Below, piece after piece: positions 1 through 5,556 of a DNA stretch of 5,886 nucleotides. The translations under genes were made by a program, and so were the position numbers. Where the stretch lies: the NCBI GenBank assembly GCA_023429365.1, contig JAEYVW010000366.1, positions 1 to 5,886 on the forward strand. Reading direction: 5' to 3'. This DNA is from Bacteroidota bacterium. GTDB taxonomy: Bacteria; Bacteroidota; Bacteroidia; Chitinophagales; Chitinophagaceae. A model generated the notes under the pieces. The model made no database searches. It was not told where the DNA came from and saw nothing but the letters and a program-made list of their open reading frames with translations. Position 1 is the first letter of the stretch; every line of letters starts with the position of its first letter.

Positions 1-318
1 CTGGTAGCTGCGGTTACGGCGATCCTGTTTTTATCGCTCGCGGGTATCCCACTAACTGCAGGTTTCCTGGCAAAATTTTATATGCTGAAAGCTACCCTGG
101 GTTCAGGCAATAACCTTTGGCTGGTGATCTTCGCGGTGTTGATGGCCGCTGTGAGCGCCTATTATTATTTCCGCGTAATCCAGGCGATGTATTTTAAGGA
201 AGGCACCGCTACTATCCAGGCTTCGCCGGTTTTCAAATGGTCGCTGGCAGGTATCGCCGTTATCATCGTACTGCTGGGTGTCTATCCAAATGTATTGCTC
301 TACTGGTTGTACTTTTAG
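1..318 (+). CDS. nuoN: NADH-quinone oxidoreductase subunit N, C-terminal part (partial)
   Basis: This is the last 105 codons of a gene that begins before the window; the reading frame is open from base 1 to the TAG at 316-318. NuoN is one of the antiporter-like, proton-pumping membrane subunits of respiratory complex I. The visible part carries the family motif SLAGIPLTAGFLAKFYML (residues 12-29 of the fragment), whose lysine at 25 matches the conserved lysine of a late transmembrane helix thought to be on the proton path. Then come a helix with the SAYYYFRVI motif and a final hydrophobic helix ending in LLYWLYF. NuoL and NuoM are related, but the SAYYY-R motif and the short tail fit NuoN best. 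NuoN is usually the last gene of nuo operons, and the repeat-filled gap that follows agrees with an operon end. No frameshift is visible. Confidence 0.9.
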   Translation: MVAAVTAILFLSLAGIPLTAGFLAKFYMLKATLGSGNNLWLVIFAVLMAAVSAYYYFRVIQAMYFKEGTATIQASPVFKWSLAGIAVIIVLLGVYPNVLLYWLYF

Positions 319-346
319 TGACCGTTGAGTCAGTCCATGCGAATAT

Positions 347-371
347 TTCCCCTGGAAGAAACAGGTTTTTT
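347..371 (+). terminator. possible weak intrinsic terminator after nuoN
   Basis: A short stem CCTG (351-354) / CAGG (362-365) with a 7-nt loop is followed directly by six T (366-371), 28 bases after the nuoN stop codon. The stem is only 4 bp, and an alternative pairing TTCC/GGAA (347-357) competes with it. The position and T-run fit a terminator, but the predicted stability is low, so this is a tentative call. Confidence 0.3.
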
Positions 372-419
372 GATGCTGGGCGATTCTCTGTCTGCAAATC
401 ATCCTATATATACCATACC

Positions 420-445
420 TGCATAAACCGTCCCTACAGGACGGG
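420..445 (+). repeat. REP-like palindromic element, left copy
   Basis: The element contains the hairpin CCGTCC (428-433), loop CTACA, GGACGG (439-444). The whole 26-bp stretch 420-445 is the exact reverse complement of 617-642. Small GC-rich palindromes of this kind, dispersed between genes in both orientations, are typical of REP-like elements moved by REP-associated tyrosine transposases (general knowledge of REP families; no transposase lies in this window). Confidence 0.7.
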
Positions 446-486
446 ATACCTCGGCGCATATTTTTTTCTACCCCATAAAGCATCCT

Positions 487-598
487 GATGGGACGCGATA
501 CGGTGTCTCTTATGCGGATTCATTCCCTCGATATAAATGGTAATGGCCGTTATAACGGGCTCGAATATCTCCCGCGGGGAGATTTTATGGGTAGCTAC
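487..598 (+). repeat. diverged direct repeat unit, copy A
   Basis: This is a unit of about 112 bp that aligns with 689-804. The left end is well kept (GACGCGATA, GGTGTCTC), the middle is diverged, and the right core 561-587 differs from 767-793 at one base only. That core holds the stem ATCTCCC (567-573), loop GCG, GGGAGAT (577-583). Strand is nominal. The function is unknown; it looks like part of a dispersed intergenic repeat family. Confidence 0.65.
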
Positions 599-616
599 AA
601 TTAAACGGACACCCCA

Positions 617-642
617 CCCGTCCTGTAGGGACGGTTTATGCA
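617..642 (-). repeat. REP-like palindromic element, right copy (inverted)
   Basis: This is the exact reverse complement of 420-445 over 26 bp, with its own internal hairpin CCGTCC (618-623), loop TGTAG, GGACGG (629-634). The exact identity contrasts with the heavy divergence of the longer direct repeats around it, so this pair looks younger or kept alike. The two arms are separated by 171 bp. Confidence 0.7.
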
Positions 643-688
643 AATGGCGGCATAGGGTCCTTTCAAGGTTTCAATCATAATACGTCCG

Positions 689-804
689 GATGTGACGCGA
701 TATGGTGTCTCATGATGATGGGAATTCATTCGCGTGATACGATTTGTTAAAGCTGTTATATCGAGGTCGAATATCTCCCGCAGGGAGATTTTAAGGATAG
801 CCAC
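689..804 (+). repeat. diverged direct repeat unit, copy B
   Basis: This second copy of the unit at 487-598 is offset by 202 bp at its left end and 206 bp at its right end, so it holds a net 4-nt insertion. Its core 767-793 has the stem ATCTCCC (773-779), loop GCA, GGGAGAT (783-789); the only core difference from copy A is in the loop. Both stem arms are kept while the flanks have drifted, which suggests that the hairpin is the meaningful part. Confidence 0.65.
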
Positions 805-850
805 GGTTTATTGGAATTGCAACCAGGGATTTCGTTAATTTCGGGTATCA

Positions 851-2128
851 ATGAATTTCCGTGATGTATTTTCCCTGGCCTTTCGTACGGTACGAAGCAA
901 CAAGCTTCGTACGGGTCTCACCGTTGCCATCATCGCTTTTGGTATCATGGCGCTGGTTGGTATCATCACCGCGATCAAGGCGATGAACCAAAAATTCTCC
1001 GAAAGCTTTTCTTCTATGGGCGCCAACGCGTTTACTATCCGATACAAAGAACGCAACATACGTTTTGGAAGTGGTGGCAATGATGTGGAACTGTCCAAAA
1101 AATCAAAACGCAGGGAAAAAAAATCCAATCTCGGTAAAAGGATCACCAAGGATGAAGCCGAGATGTTTGTGAAAAATTACCACTATCCTGCTACTACCAG
1201 CATTTCTGTTTTTGGTTCGCGCAATGCCATCGTTTCCTACGAGACCAAAAAAACAAGTCCCAACGTGATGTTGTTTGGCGGCGATGAGAATTATGTTTTG
1301 TTGAATGGTTTTGAGATCGCGAGTGGTCGCAATATCAATAAATCGGATGTACAGTCGGCAGGAAATGTTGTACTACTGGGTTATGATGTCGCTTTCAAAC
1401 TTTTCAGGGGTGGTATCGAAAGGGCCACCAATAATATGGTAAGAATAAACGGCACTCCATATCGTGTGATCGGTGTGCTGGCCAGTCGCGGTTCCACTTT
1501 TGGATTTAGCCGAGATAATATGGTGATCACCACATACACCAATGCGCATCGTAATTTTGCCAATGCCAATTCATCTTATGTTATTGCCGTGCTAACGAAC
1601 GATATTTTGCAGGTGCATGACGCGATGGGTGAAGCGGAGGCCGCATTTCGACCTATCCGCAGGTTATCAATCACTGAAGAAAGCAATTTTGCGCTCGACA
1701 GGAGTGACAGTGTGGCGGAGAAAGCGATGAACAGCCTGGGATTTCTTACCATTTCAGCAACCGTGATCGGGTTGATCACGCTGATCGGCGCCGCAATTGG
1801 TTTGATGAATATTATGCTGGTATCAGTTTCCGAACGTACCAAGGAAGTAGGATTGATCAAAGCGATCGGTGGAAAAAGTAAATTAGTCAGGCGCCAGTTC
1901 CTGCTTGAAGCCATGATCATCAGCGTAATGGGTGCTTTATTCGGGATCGTATTAGGTATCCTGGTAGGGAATATGTTTTCTATTGTTTTAAACACAGGTT
2001 TCGTCGTGCCCTGGAACTGGGTATTATATGGCATTATTATCTGCAGCATTGTAGGCCTGCTGGCAGGCCTGTATCCCGCGTTAAAGGCGGGCCGGCTCAA
2101 TCCGATTGAAGCGTTGCGTTACGAATAG
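851..2128 (+). CDS. MacB/FtsX-type ABC transporter permease
   Basis: This 425-residue inner-membrane protein has the typical four-helix MacB plan. TM1 lies at about 20-43, a large periplasmic domain (MacB_PCD-like) at about 44-290, and the C-terminal FtsX domain has helices at about 296-324, 351-380 and 391-411. Family signatures are SERTKEVGLIKAIGG (327-341, the cytoplasmic coupling segment that meets the ATPase) and YPALKAGRLNPIEALRYE (408-425) at the C-terminus. Such permeases work with a separate LolD/MacB-like ATPase in mechanotransmission or export of peptides, lipoproteins or drugs; the substrate cannot be told here. No ATPase gene is adjacent: upstream are repeats and nuoN, downstream the ton cluster. 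A very basic stretch at 82-100 (KK, K, RR, KK, KR, K) sits at the start of the periplasmic domain, which is unusual. The start ATG at 851 has no clear Shine-Dalgarno site but gives a normal N-terminus for the family. Confidence 0.88.
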   Translation: MNFRDVFSLAFRTVRSNKLRTGLTVAIIAFGIMALVGIITAIKAMNQKFSESFSSMGANAFTIRYKERNIRFGSGGNDVELSKKSKRREKKSNLGKRITKDEAEMFVKNYHYPATTSISVFGSRNAIVSYETKKTSPNVMLFGGDENYVLLNGFEIASGRNINKSDVQSAGNVVLLGYDVAFKLFRGGIERATNNMVRINGTPYRVIGVLASRGSTFGFSRDNMVITTYTNAHRNFANANSSYVIAVLTNDILQVHDAMGEAEAAFRPIRRLSITEESNFALDRSDSVAEKAMNSLGFLTISATVIGLITLIGAAIGLMNIMLVSVSERTKEVGLIKAIGGKSKLVRRQFLLEAMIISVMGALFGIVLGILVGNMFSIVLNTGFVVPWNWVLYGIIICSIVGLLAGLYPALKAGRLNPIEALRYE

Positions 2129-2250
2129 TTGGAGGGAATACCGATGATTCATTGATGCGGCAAACAGGCTCCTCTTATTTTCACTGATTATTTGTTGTAG
2201 TACCCCCGTCAAAATTGTTATCAAATTATTTGTCAGGGACTTGGTGCTTT

Positions 2251-2291
2251 TAAAAAAATCCTTAACTTGAACCCCTGTGGTAAAAAAATCC
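2251..2291 (+). repeat. 30-bp-phased direct repeat TAAAAAAATCC (2251-2261 and 2281-2291)
   Basis: The 11-mer TAAAAAAATCC occurs exactly at 2251-2261 and again at 2281-2291, a start-to-start distance of 30 bp, close to three helical turns. Phased A-tracts of this kind can bend DNA; whether they act here is inference. Confidence 0.6.
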
Positions 2292-2309
2292 GGACCAAAG
2301 ATTTTTTTA
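2281..2309. other. perfect 10-bp inverted repeat, possible terminator or regulatory hairpin
   Basis: TAAAAAAATC (2281-2290) and GATTTTTTTA (2300-2309) are exact reverse complements around a 9-nt loop. The right arm supplies a T-run, so this could be a weak bidirectional terminator for the permease gene (stop at 2128) or a structure in the exbB leader. The first A-tract copy (2251-2260) could pair with the same right arm, giving two mutually exclusive hairpins. The stem is almost all A-T, so stability in RNA is modest. Confidence 0.45.
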
Positions 2310-2387
2310 TTTACTTTTTCATTAGAATTGTGACCGCAAATTAAGGCTCATTAACATTTAAAAAAAAACACTAAAAACTTTAAGATC

Positions 2388-3248
2388 ATGGCTGAGACTA
2401 AACCAACAGCATCCGCATCAGTTAAAGCTACTTCTGTCCAGGCAAAGAAAAGCAGCAACGCTATTTCGTGGATTGCGCCTGTAGTATGTATTCTTGCAGG
2501 TTATGTTATCTGGCGTTTTGTAATAGGTGCCGCATCAGGTTTCGATGCACCGGACGCATCAGGTGGCTTCTGGCCCGACCACAAAGGACCAAGAGGTGCC
2601 TGGCACAGAATTTATGAAGGTGGTATCATCGTACCGATACTGATCGGTATGTTGCTTATGGTGATCGTGTTCTCTATCGAAAGATATCTCACTATCCGCA
2701 AAGCAATGGGTAACGGATCTATTTCTGATTTCATCCGCAAAGTGCAATATCACCTGGCTAACCGCAATGTAGACGCTGCATTGTCTGAGTGCGACAAGCA
2801 ACGTGGTTCAGTTGCTAACGTAATGAAAGCTGGTCTTCGCCGTTATAAAGAAATGATCAGTGAAGGTGGTATGGACACCGATCAAAAAGTAATTGCAATT
2901 CAAAAAGAAGTGGAAGAAGCAACAGCGCTGGAACTGCCTATGCTGCAGAAAAACCTCGTGTTCCTTTCTACGATCGTATCATGCGGTACGCTGATCGCCC
3001 TGTTGGGAACGGTAATCGGTATGATCAAATCATTCTCTGCCCTTGGTGAAGAAGGTGGTGCAGGTGCAGCCAGCGAACTTGCGGTTGGTATCTCTGAGGC
3101 CTTGTATAATACAGCCCTGGGTATCGGTACTTCAGCTTTCGCGCTGATCATGTACAATATCTTTACTACTAAGATTGACTCAATTACATATGGCATTGAT
3201 GAATCAGGTTTCACCCTGACTCAAAGTTTTGCTTCTCTGTACAAATAA
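2388..3248 (+). CDS. exbB: ExbB/TolQ/MotA-family proton channel protein
   Basis: This 286-residue ExbB is the main channel subunit of the TonB motor in the inner membrane. An N-terminal tail rich in Ser, Thr, Ala and Lys (1-25) is followed by an extra helix at about 27-48 and a short loop with Gly, Pro, Asp and Trp (49-75). The three canonical helices follow at about 79-97, 188-214 and 238-258. The large cytoplasmic domain (about 98-187) lies between the first two. Family motifs are LLGTVIGMIKSF (205-216) and GISEALYNTALG (234-245); T208 and T242 match the conserved pore threonines by motif position. E. coli ExbB is shorter and has no extra N-terminal helix, but this long form is common in Bacteroidota. 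It heads the cluster, with exbD 63 nt downstream. The start follows an A-rich leader without a Shine-Dalgarno site. Codon use looks more A/T-rich than in the exbD and tonB genes. Confidence 0.93.
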   Translation: MAETKPTASASVKATSVQAKKSSNAISWIAPVVCILAGYVIWRFVIGAASGFDAPDASGGFWPDHKGPRGAWHRIYEGGIIVPILIGMLLMVIVFSIERYLTIRKAMGNGSISDFIRKVQYHLANRNVDAALSECDKQRGSVANVMKAGLRRYKEMISEGGMDTDQKVIAIQKEVEEATALELPMLQKNLVFLSTIVSCGTLIALLGTVIGMIKSFSALGEEGGAGAASELAVGISEALYNTALGIGTSAFALIMYNIFTTKIDSITYGIDESGFTLTQSFASLYK

Positions 3249-3257
3249 TTTGACAGA

Positions 3258-3289
3258 AGATGGTATGGAAAAATGATTCCTTTTCATCT
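3258..3289 (+). other. imperfect hairpin between exbB and the first exbD
   Basis: AGATG (3258-3262) can pair with CATCT (3285-3289), and GGAA (3267-3270) with TTCC (3277-3280), around the loop AAATGA; the 4x4 interior between them can hold a G-T and an A-T pair. It starts 10 nt after the exbB stop. There is no immediate T-run, so it is not a classical terminator; it could mark RNA processing or stability. This is seen by eye only, with no folding energy calculated. Confidence 0.35.
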
Positions 3290-3311
3290 CATTATTAAAT
3301 ATTTTTAGAAA

Positions 3312-3974
3312 ATGCCAAGTGTAAAAATTGCAAAAAAGAGCACGGATACCGATATGACGCCCTTCGTGGATATCGCGTTCCTGATCCTTTCGTTTTTCAT
3401 CATGGCCACTAAGTTCAAGCCACCCGAGCCGGTTGAGATCACAACACCTAACTCGGTCTCGGCGGGTGAATTGCCCCAGAACGATGCGGTAATGGTGTCT
3501 ATAGACGCTGAGGATCGTGTGTTCTTCTCAGTGCTTTCAGAAAAAAGCGTGGAGAAATTCGACCAGATCATCCAGGAGATCAATAAGACTAATAACCTGA
3601 ATTTGTCTGATGCCGAAATGGCCAACTTCAGGAAAACATTGATGGTGGGTGTGCCGCTGTCCAAGTTGCAAAGCCTGCTCAGGGTTCCTGCAGACCAGCA
3701 AAAAAGCGTACAACAGGAAGGTATTCCCGTACTCGACTCAGCTTCTAACGAGCTGGTGAGATGGATTGCCGCTTCAAAGAACGCATTTGCCGGCCAGAAG
3801 CTCACTTTCCTGATCAAGGGTGATTCGAAATCGAAATATCCCACTTTTGAAGCCGTGGTAAGCGCGCTGAAAAGAAATGAGGAGTTCAAGTATAACCTGG
3901 TGACCTCACCCGAAGACGCCCCTGGCAATACGGAGTTGGGCATCCTTCGGAAAAGTGGCCAGGCGGGCAAATAG
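3312..3974 (+). CDS. exbD: ExbD/TolR-family biopolymer transport protein, first paralogue
   Basis: This 220-residue protein should be the single-helix partner that sits inside the ExbB pore and couples proton flow to TonB. It has a short cytoplasmic N-terminus with the motif DMTPFVDIAFLILSFFIMAT (14-33). D20 in TPFVD is the counterpart of the essential proton-binding aspartate (D25 of E. coli ExbD). The helix spans about 18-34, and the periplasmic domain covers the rest. The ending KLTFLIKGDSKSKYPTFEAV, then an LVTSPED stretch, fits the last strands of the ExbD fold. At 220 residues it is well above the roughly 140 of E. coli ExbD; the extra length lies mostly at about 75-155, between the early and late parts of the fold. 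It has no cysteine. It lies 63 nt after exbB and 25 nt before the second exbD. A long antisense frame over it is a shadow. Confidence 0.88.
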   Translation: MPSVKIAKKSTDTDMTPFVDIAFLILSFFIMATKFKPPEPVEITTPNSVSAGELPQNDAVMVSIDAEDRVFFSVLSEKSVEKFDQIIQEINKTNNLNLSDAEMANFRKTLMVGVPLSKLQSLLRVPADQQKSVQQEGIPVLDSASNELVRWIAASKNAFAGQKLTFLIKGDSKSKYPTFEAVVSALKRNEEFKYNLVTSPEDAPGNTELGILRKSGQAGK

Positions 3975-3999
3975 ATTTTAAAATTTTAAATTTTTTAAT
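3975..3999 (+). promoter_or_regulatory. pure A/T spacer acting as the translation leader of the second exbD
   Basis: All 25 bases between the stop of the first exbD and the ATG of the second are A or T, including the palindrome ATTTTAAAAT at 3975-3984. No Shine-Dalgarno site is possible here. Initiation in Bacteroidota often relies on an unstructured A/U-rich leader (established for the phylum), so this probably helps ribosome access. Confidence 0.5.
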
Positions 4000-4623
4000 A
4001 TGGCAAGTTTAGATACCGGTGACGGCGGCGGTGGCCACAAAAAAGGACCAGGCGTAAAGAAGGCTAAAAAGCTTTCCACCCGCGTGGATATGACACCCAT
4101 GGTGGACCTTGGCTTCCTGCTGATCACGTTCTTCATCTTTACGGCAACCATGAACGAGCCCACAACAATGGACCTCAACATGCCGAAGGATACTGAGAAA
4201 AAGGATGAGGAAACACAGGTGAAGCAAAGCGGCGCGCTGACGGTTATGCTTGGTAAGAATGACCAGGTATATTATTATGAAGGCGAGCTCGACCCCAATG
4301 GTGCCAATTTTAAGCAGACCACCTTTAAGGGTATTCGCGATGAGATCATTCGTAAGAAAAAGGAAGTGATCTCAAATTACCGTGGCAACCCGGCCTGTGA
4401 AGAAAAGGCAAAAGCAAAAGGAAGAGATCCCCAAAAGGAATGCGCCGATGAGGATTTTGTAGTGGTGATAAAACCCAATGAGGAAGCCACTTACAAAAAC
4501 GCCGTCGACATCCTGGACGAAATGACCATCAACCAGGTAAAGCGTTTCGCCATTGTGAAAATAGCTGATACTGAGAAAGATCTCATCAAAGCTACCGAAG
4601 GCAGCGGAGGCGGGGCACAATAA
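4000..4623 (+). CDS. exbD: ExbD/TolR-family biopolymer transport protein, second paralogue
   Basis: This 207-residue ExbD-like protein has a Gly-rich, Lys-rich cytoplasmic N-terminus (GGGGHKKG at 9-16) and the motif VDMTPMVDLGFLLITFFIF (29-47). D36 in TPMVD matches the essential proton-binding aspartate. One helix lies at about 33-50, and the periplasmic domain carries the usual late strands (FVVVIKPNEEATYKNAVDIL at 153-172, then FAIVKI at 183-188). An insertion at about 125-152, rich in Lys and Glu, carries two cysteines (C133, C148), the only ones in the protein, which could form a disulfide in the periplasm. The tail is Gly-rich (GSGGGAQ). It is clearly a paralogue and not a duplicate of the upstream ExbD: outside the helix motif the two share little. 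The stop TAA is followed at once by an in-frame TAG. tonB starts 51 nt later. Confidence 0.88.
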   Translation: MASLDTGDGGGGHKKGPGVKKAKKLSTRVDMTPMVDLGFLLITFFIFTATMNEPTTMDLNMPKDTEKKDEETQVKQSGALTVMLGKNDQVYYYEGELDPNGANFKQTTFKGIRDEIIRKKKEVISNYRGNPACEEKAKAKGRDPQKECADEDFVVVIKPNEEATYKNAVDILDEMTINQVKRFAIVKIADTEKDLIKATEGSGGGAQ

Positions 4624-4674
4624 TAGTTATGGAAAAAGGACAGGAAAGCATCTAATTTTAAACAAACTTCAGAC

Positions 4675-5502
4675 ATGGAAGCCAACAAAATATTATCTGC
4701 CGATATTCTTGACCTGGTTTTTGAGAACCGGAACAAGGAATACGGGGCTTACGAGTTGCGCAAGACCTATAATAAGCGCATCGTGATGGCCCTGGTGATC
4801 ACAGCTTCGCTGGCTTTGCTGGCCTTATTAGGCTCAATACTAGCGAGTTCGCTGGATAGCGGCAAATCAAATAAAGTCGAGATCAGGGAGGTAACCCTGG
4901 CGGATATCAAGCAGGAGGAGGAAAAACCCAAGGAATTGCCACCGCCACCGCCACCAAAGCCACCAGATCCCCCCAAGATCGAAATGCAAAAATTTACACC
5001 TCCCAAGATCGTAAAGGATGAGGAGGTACAGGAACCACCTCCCGCACAGGAGGAGCTCAAGGAAGCCAAGATCGACGTGATCAAGCAGGAAGGTATTAAG
5101 GATGAAGGTATTGTGGCCCCTGCCGTGATCGACGAAGGAAAGGGTATCGTGGAAGAGAAAAAAGAAGATGAGAACAAGATCTTCGAAAAAGTGGAGATCG
5201 AAGCGGCCTTCCCGGGTGGCGAAAGCGCCTGGAGAAAATTCCTGGAAAGAAACCTCAATCCCAGCGCCCCCGTTGACAATGGCGCTCCGGAAGGTACTTA
5301 TACCGTATATGTTCAGTTTGTTGTGAGCAAGGATGGCTCTATCAGCGATGTAAGAGCACTCACCAAACATGGTTACGGTATGGAAGAAGAAGCGGTTAGG
5401 GTAATCAAAAGAGGTCCTAAATGGACCCCCGCCATCCAGAACGGACGGCAGGTAAATGCTTACCGTAAACAGCCGATCACCTTCCTGGTACAGTCTGAAT
5501 AA
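4675..5502 (+). CDS. tonB: TonB-family energy transducer
   Basis: This 275-residue TonB carries energy from the ExbB-ExbD motor to TonB-dependent outer-membrane transporters. The cytoplasmic N-terminus has the Bacteroidota-type motif ENRNKEYGAYELRK (17-30). One membrane anchor follows at about 36-58, then a periplasmic linker. The linker has a proline-rich part (about 84-122, with six prolines in a row at 89-94) and a long charged Glu/Lys/Asp/Ile/Val segment (about 123-172). The TonB C-terminal domain covers about 178-275, with FPGGESAWRKFLERNL (179-194), VQFVVSKDGSISDVRAL (213-229) and KWTPAIQNGRQVNAYRKQP (249-267). The domain reaches a normal end, so the gene is complete. It closes the cluster, and a strong terminator begins 24 nt after its stop. 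The proline run is encoded by a three-fold GCCACC repeat (4938-4955), a possible slippage site. The start lacks a Shine-Dalgarno sequence, like the genes before it. Confidence 0.94.
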   Translation: MEANKILSADILDLVFENRNKEYGAYELRKTYNKRIVMALVITASLALLALLGSILASSLDSGKSNKVEIREVTLADIKQEEEKPKELPPPPPPKPPDPPKIEMQKFTPPKIVKDEEVQEPPPAQEELKEAKIDVIKQEGIKDEGIVAPAVIDEGKGIVEEKKEDENKIFEKVEIEAAFPGGESAWRKFLERNLNPSAPVDNGAPEGTYTVYVQFVVSKDGSISDVRALTKHGYGMEEEAVRVIKRGPKWTPAIQNGRQVNAYRKQPITFLVQSE

Positions 5503-5525
5503 TTTTTGTGATATAATATTAATTG

Positions 5526-5556
5526 AATCCTCCCCGCACAAGTGGGGAGGATTTTT
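5526..5556 (+). terminator. strong rho-independent terminator after tonB
   Basis: AATCCTCCCC (5526-5535) pairs perfectly with GGGGAGGATT (5544-5553). The loop region can add a G-T and a C-G pair, leaving the tetraloop ACAA. Five T follow at 5552-5556, with TTTT again at 5558-5561. The minus-strand reading lacks a T-run, so the terminator works in the tonB direction. It marks the end of the exbB-exbD-exbD-tonB unit. Confidence 0.92.

Larger units (their letters stand above)
319..850. other. 532-bp gene-free region filled with repeats
   Basis: No convincing coding sequence lies between nuoN and the permease. Short open frames exist on both strands, but none has a recognisable domain, and the frames are not kept between the duplicated units. 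The region holds two palindromic elements in inverted orientation, two diverged direct copies of a unit of about 115 bp with a conserved hairpin, and possibly a decayed third copy of the hairpin core near 340. No transposase, tRNA or CRISPR-like regular array is visible. It resembles REP-type intergenic repeats, which are common in Bacteroidota genomes. A promoter for the permease should lie near its 3' end; the best candidate is TAATTTCG at 836-843, a near match to the TAnnTTTG box, but it lies very close to the start codon and I do not call it. Confidence 0.75.
2129..2387 (+). promoter_or_regulatory. A/T-rich leader and presumed promoter region of the exbB-exbD-exbD-tonB cluster
   Basis: This 259-bp gap before exbB is the only long non-coding stretch upstream of the cluster, so the main promoter should be here. 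I see no perfect Bacteroidota promoter. Partial candidates are TTGG (2241-2244) with TTAACTTG (2262-2269), and TAGAATTG (2323-2330), which is one base off the TAnnTTTG box but lacks a good -33 element. The region contains A-tracts repeated 30 bp apart, a hairpin at 2281-2309, and an A-rich leader (2357-2387) without a Shine-Dalgarno site. No Fur-type operator could be recognised with confidence. Confidence 0.5.

Noticed and set aside
434..804. Two minus-strand frames (434-643 and 601-804) with similar peptides such as KISPREIF and KISLREIF
   Set aside because: The similarity follows from the DNA duplication. The 4-nt length difference breaks the frame: the stretch read as RIASHQD in one copy is read in another frame in the other. 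No domain or start signal is visible.
319..850. CRISPR array or insertion sequence in the repeat region
   Set aside because: There are only two diverged units of about 115 bp and one inverted palindrome pair. There are no regular short repeats with unique spacers, no transposase and no target-site duplication that I can see.
2053..2070. Perfect inverted repeat AGGCCTGC / GCAGGCCT in the permease gene
   Set aside because: It is explained by the coding of the Gly-Leu-rich helix (GLLAGL). The 2-nt loop is too tight for a good hairpin, and it lies inside a conserved domain.
1576..2100. 174-codon antisense frame inside the permease
   Set aside because: It lies fully within the conserved FtsX domain of the plus-strand gene and has no family motif of its own.
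3305..3970. 221-codon open frame antisense to the first exbD
   Set aside because: It mirrors almost exactly a clear ExbD gene with the TPFVD helix motif. The antisense translation is Ser-rich and lacks recognisable motifs, so it is a codon-bias shadow.
4629..4655. 8-codon mini-ORF (MEKGQESI) between the second exbD and tonB
   Set aside because: It is too short to support, with no ribosome site and no overlap with tonB that would suggest translational coupling.
4767..5541. Long antisense frames (170 and 224 codons) over tonB
   Set aside because: Their Ser/Gly- and Leu/Phe-rich translations are the complement of the Glu/Lys/Pro-rich TonB linker; one would also begin inside the terminator of tonB.
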